Assembly: GCA_013619005.1 (NCBI GenBank)
Contig: JABXKY010000252.1
Location: 1-5,833 of the forward strand
Direction of reading: 5' to 3'
Length of the DNA: 5,833 nt
DNA from: Candidatus Bathyarchaeota archaeon
GTDB taxonomy: Archaea; Thermoproteota; Bathyarchaeia; TCS64
Below are positions 5,045 through 5,833 of this stretch, piece after piece; the first letter of the stretch is position 1, and every line of letters starts with the position of its first letter. The position numbers were made by a program, and so were the translations under genes. The notes under the pieces are model-generated. The model saw only the letters and a list, made by a program, of their open reading frames with translations. It was not told the origin of the DNA and made no database searches.

Positions 5045-5075
5045 TGATAAACAGTTACGAAAGATAATACTCAAG

Positions 5076-5555
5076 ATGAGCATATCTAAACGTGAAATAA
5101 TGGACGGCTTTGAGGGAGCCCGCGCAAAGACGTTCATCTACATGGCGAAGGCATTGATCAGAGAGCTGGGTGATGAAAAGGGGAGACAAGTCATCCGTGA
5201 AACAGTCTTTGATATGAGTATGACTTCAGGTGAAGCCACCCGGGAGAGCTACCTAAAGCAAGGCATCGAAAACACATGGCAGAACCACAGGGACTTGAAT
5301 GGTCCGGTCTACGAGGTTGCGTGGGAGGGAGGTATCACTGTTGACAAGTCTGACCTCAAGGTGGTTGAGTACTCGTACTGTCCTCTTGCGGCAGGTTTCG
5401 AGAGGCTCGGAGAGGAAGCGGAGGAATTGGGAGACATATACTGCGAGATTACGGACAACGCGTTCTGGGCGGGTTTCAACCCAAAGTGGAGTGTAACAAG
5501 GGAAAAGAAAATCAGCGAGGACGGTGTCTGCCGCCTCGTATGGAGAAAAAATTAA
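5076..5555 (+). CDS. L-2-amino-thiazoline-4-carboxylate (ATC) hydrolase-family protein
   Basis: The C-terminal half matches the ATC hydrolase-like family (PF14196): a YCPLAAGFERLG segment (101-112), then DIYCEITDNAFWAGFNP (120-136), a basic TREKKISEDG turn and a final VCRLVW strand (151-156). Three cysteines (C102, C123, C152) sit at the positions conserved in this family. The founding bacterial enzyme opens the ATC ring on the way to L-cysteine, but most relatives are uncharacterised and some may act on or bind other ligands, so only the family is claimed. The N-terminal half (1-70) is helical, with KTFIYMAKALIRELG and a KGRQVIRET segment. It is 159 aa, soluble, without a signal peptide. No cysteine-metabolism genes are nearby. 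Start ATG 5076 fits the TATA-like box. The TAA stop interlocks with that of the convergent pepD. Confidence 0.82.
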   Translation: MSISKREIMDGFEGARAKTFIYMAKALIRELGDEKGRQVIRETVFDMSMTSGEATRESYLKQGIENTWQNHRDLNGPVYEVAWEGGITVDKSDLKVVEYSYCPLAAGFERLGEEAEELGDIYCEITDNAFWAGFNPKWSVTREKKISEDGVCRLVWRKN

Positions 5556-5833
5556 AGAAGCGCCATCCTCTTGGCGACGCCCTTCAGGAACTCCCACAGG
5601 ACACCCACACCGGGCACTTCCACGTACTCGAATGGGCTGTGGGGGTTTTTGATCGTGGGCCCAACGCTGACTATCTCCATGCCCGGCTTGAGCCCAGCGA
5701 TCACACCGCACTCAAGGCCCCCGTGGATACCCGTGACCTTGGGGTTCTTTTTCAGCACGAACATGTAGGAGTCCTTCACTATCTTCAGTAAAGGTGAGTC
5801 CAAGTCGGCCTTCCAGCCTGACCCCCCCTCCCT
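5552..5833 (-). CDS. pepD: Aminoacyl-histidine dipeptidase (PepD-like, peptidase M20 family), C-terminal part
   Basis: The frame runs open off the right edge; the last 93 codons and TAA are present. They read GWKADLDSPLLKI, then HGGLECGVI (37-45 from the window edge), SVGPTIKNPHSPFEYV (56-71) and a terminal helix WEFLKGVAKRMALL. GWKxxxxSPLL, HxGLECG and GPxIxxxHSPxE are the C-terminal signature of cytosolic Xaa-His dipeptidases (carnosinase-like), zinc enzymes that cleave dipeptides such as those ending in histidine; the His of HSPxE (codon 65) is a likely metal ligand of the catalytic domain. The common form is HSPDERV; here it is HSPFEYV, a deviation near the active site. The TTG at 5803 is an internal Leu, not a start. 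The first catalytic-domain motifs lie outside the window, so activity cannot be judged. Confidence 0.9.
   Translation of the reverse strand, partial: REGGSGWKADLDSPLLKIVKDSYMFVLKKNPKVTGIHGGLECGVIAGLKPGMEIVSVGPTIKNPHSPFEYVEVPGVGVLWEFLKGVAKRMALL

Noticed and set aside
5486..5791. 101-aa plus-strand ORF overlapping the ATC-hydrolase-like end and pepD
   Set aside because: It is antisense to clear PepD motifs and has no start signals.
1..5833. Search for tRNA/rRNA genes, CRISPR arrays, transposases, attachment sites and toxin-antitoxin or defence genes
   Set aside because: None seen: no cloverleaf-like T-arm motif in the intergenic regions, no regularly spaced direct repeats, no transposase or terminal repeats, and all firm genes have metabolic, transport or translation roles.

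Overview
The window looks archaeal. Most genes have an A/T-rich TATA-like box centred about 26-35 nt before the start codon and almost no room for a 5' UTR, which is the pattern of leaderless archaeal transcripts. The asparaginyl-tRNA synthetase is of the short archaeal type, and no bacterial -35/-10 pairs stand out. The phylum cannot be fixed by eye. The gene set (HtrA-like protease, PHP phosphatase, QueT, DUF998, ATC-hydrolase-like protein, PepD) would fit a heterotrophic lineage such as Bathyarchaeia, Asgard archaea or Thermoplasmatota, but that is a guess.

Layout, left to right. At 1-513 (+) lies the C-terminal part of an HtrA-type serine protease, cut by the window edge just before its catalytic serine. 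It converges on a minus-strand pair, a 147-aa protein of unknown function (510-953) and a PHP-domain histidinol-phosphatase-like enzyme (969-1820), separated by 15 nt and probably one operon. A roughly 190-bp divergent promoter region then leads to a 97-aa helical orphan (2007-2300, +). A 221-bp intergenic stretch rich in inverted repeats precedes queT (2522-3022, +), an ECF S-component for queuosine/archaeosine precursors. A DUF998 membrane protein follows (3057-3644, +). Asparaginyl-tRNA synthetase (3675-4985, -) is transcribed divergently from an ATC-hydrolase-like gene (5076-5555, +). The window ends inside the C-terminus of an M20-family aminoacyl-histidine dipeptidase (5552-5833, -).

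The most interesting element is the queT leader. Unlike every other gene here, queT has a strong Shine-Dalgarno and a roughly 64-nt predicted 5' UTR. That UTR can fold into a pseudoknot: a 6-bp outer stem whose loop carries a perfect 7-nt anti-Shine-Dalgarno, which pairs with the real one downstream, with a mini-hairpin in the linker. This is the general architecture of translational preQ1 riboswitches, especially class II, which in bacteria controls this same transporter family. If it holds up, it would be a queuosine/archaeosine-precursor riboswitch in an archaeon.

The genes do not form one pathway. They are mostly single-gene or two-gene housekeeping and accessory units, tightly packed. 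Two of the three convergent pairs share overlapping stop codons.
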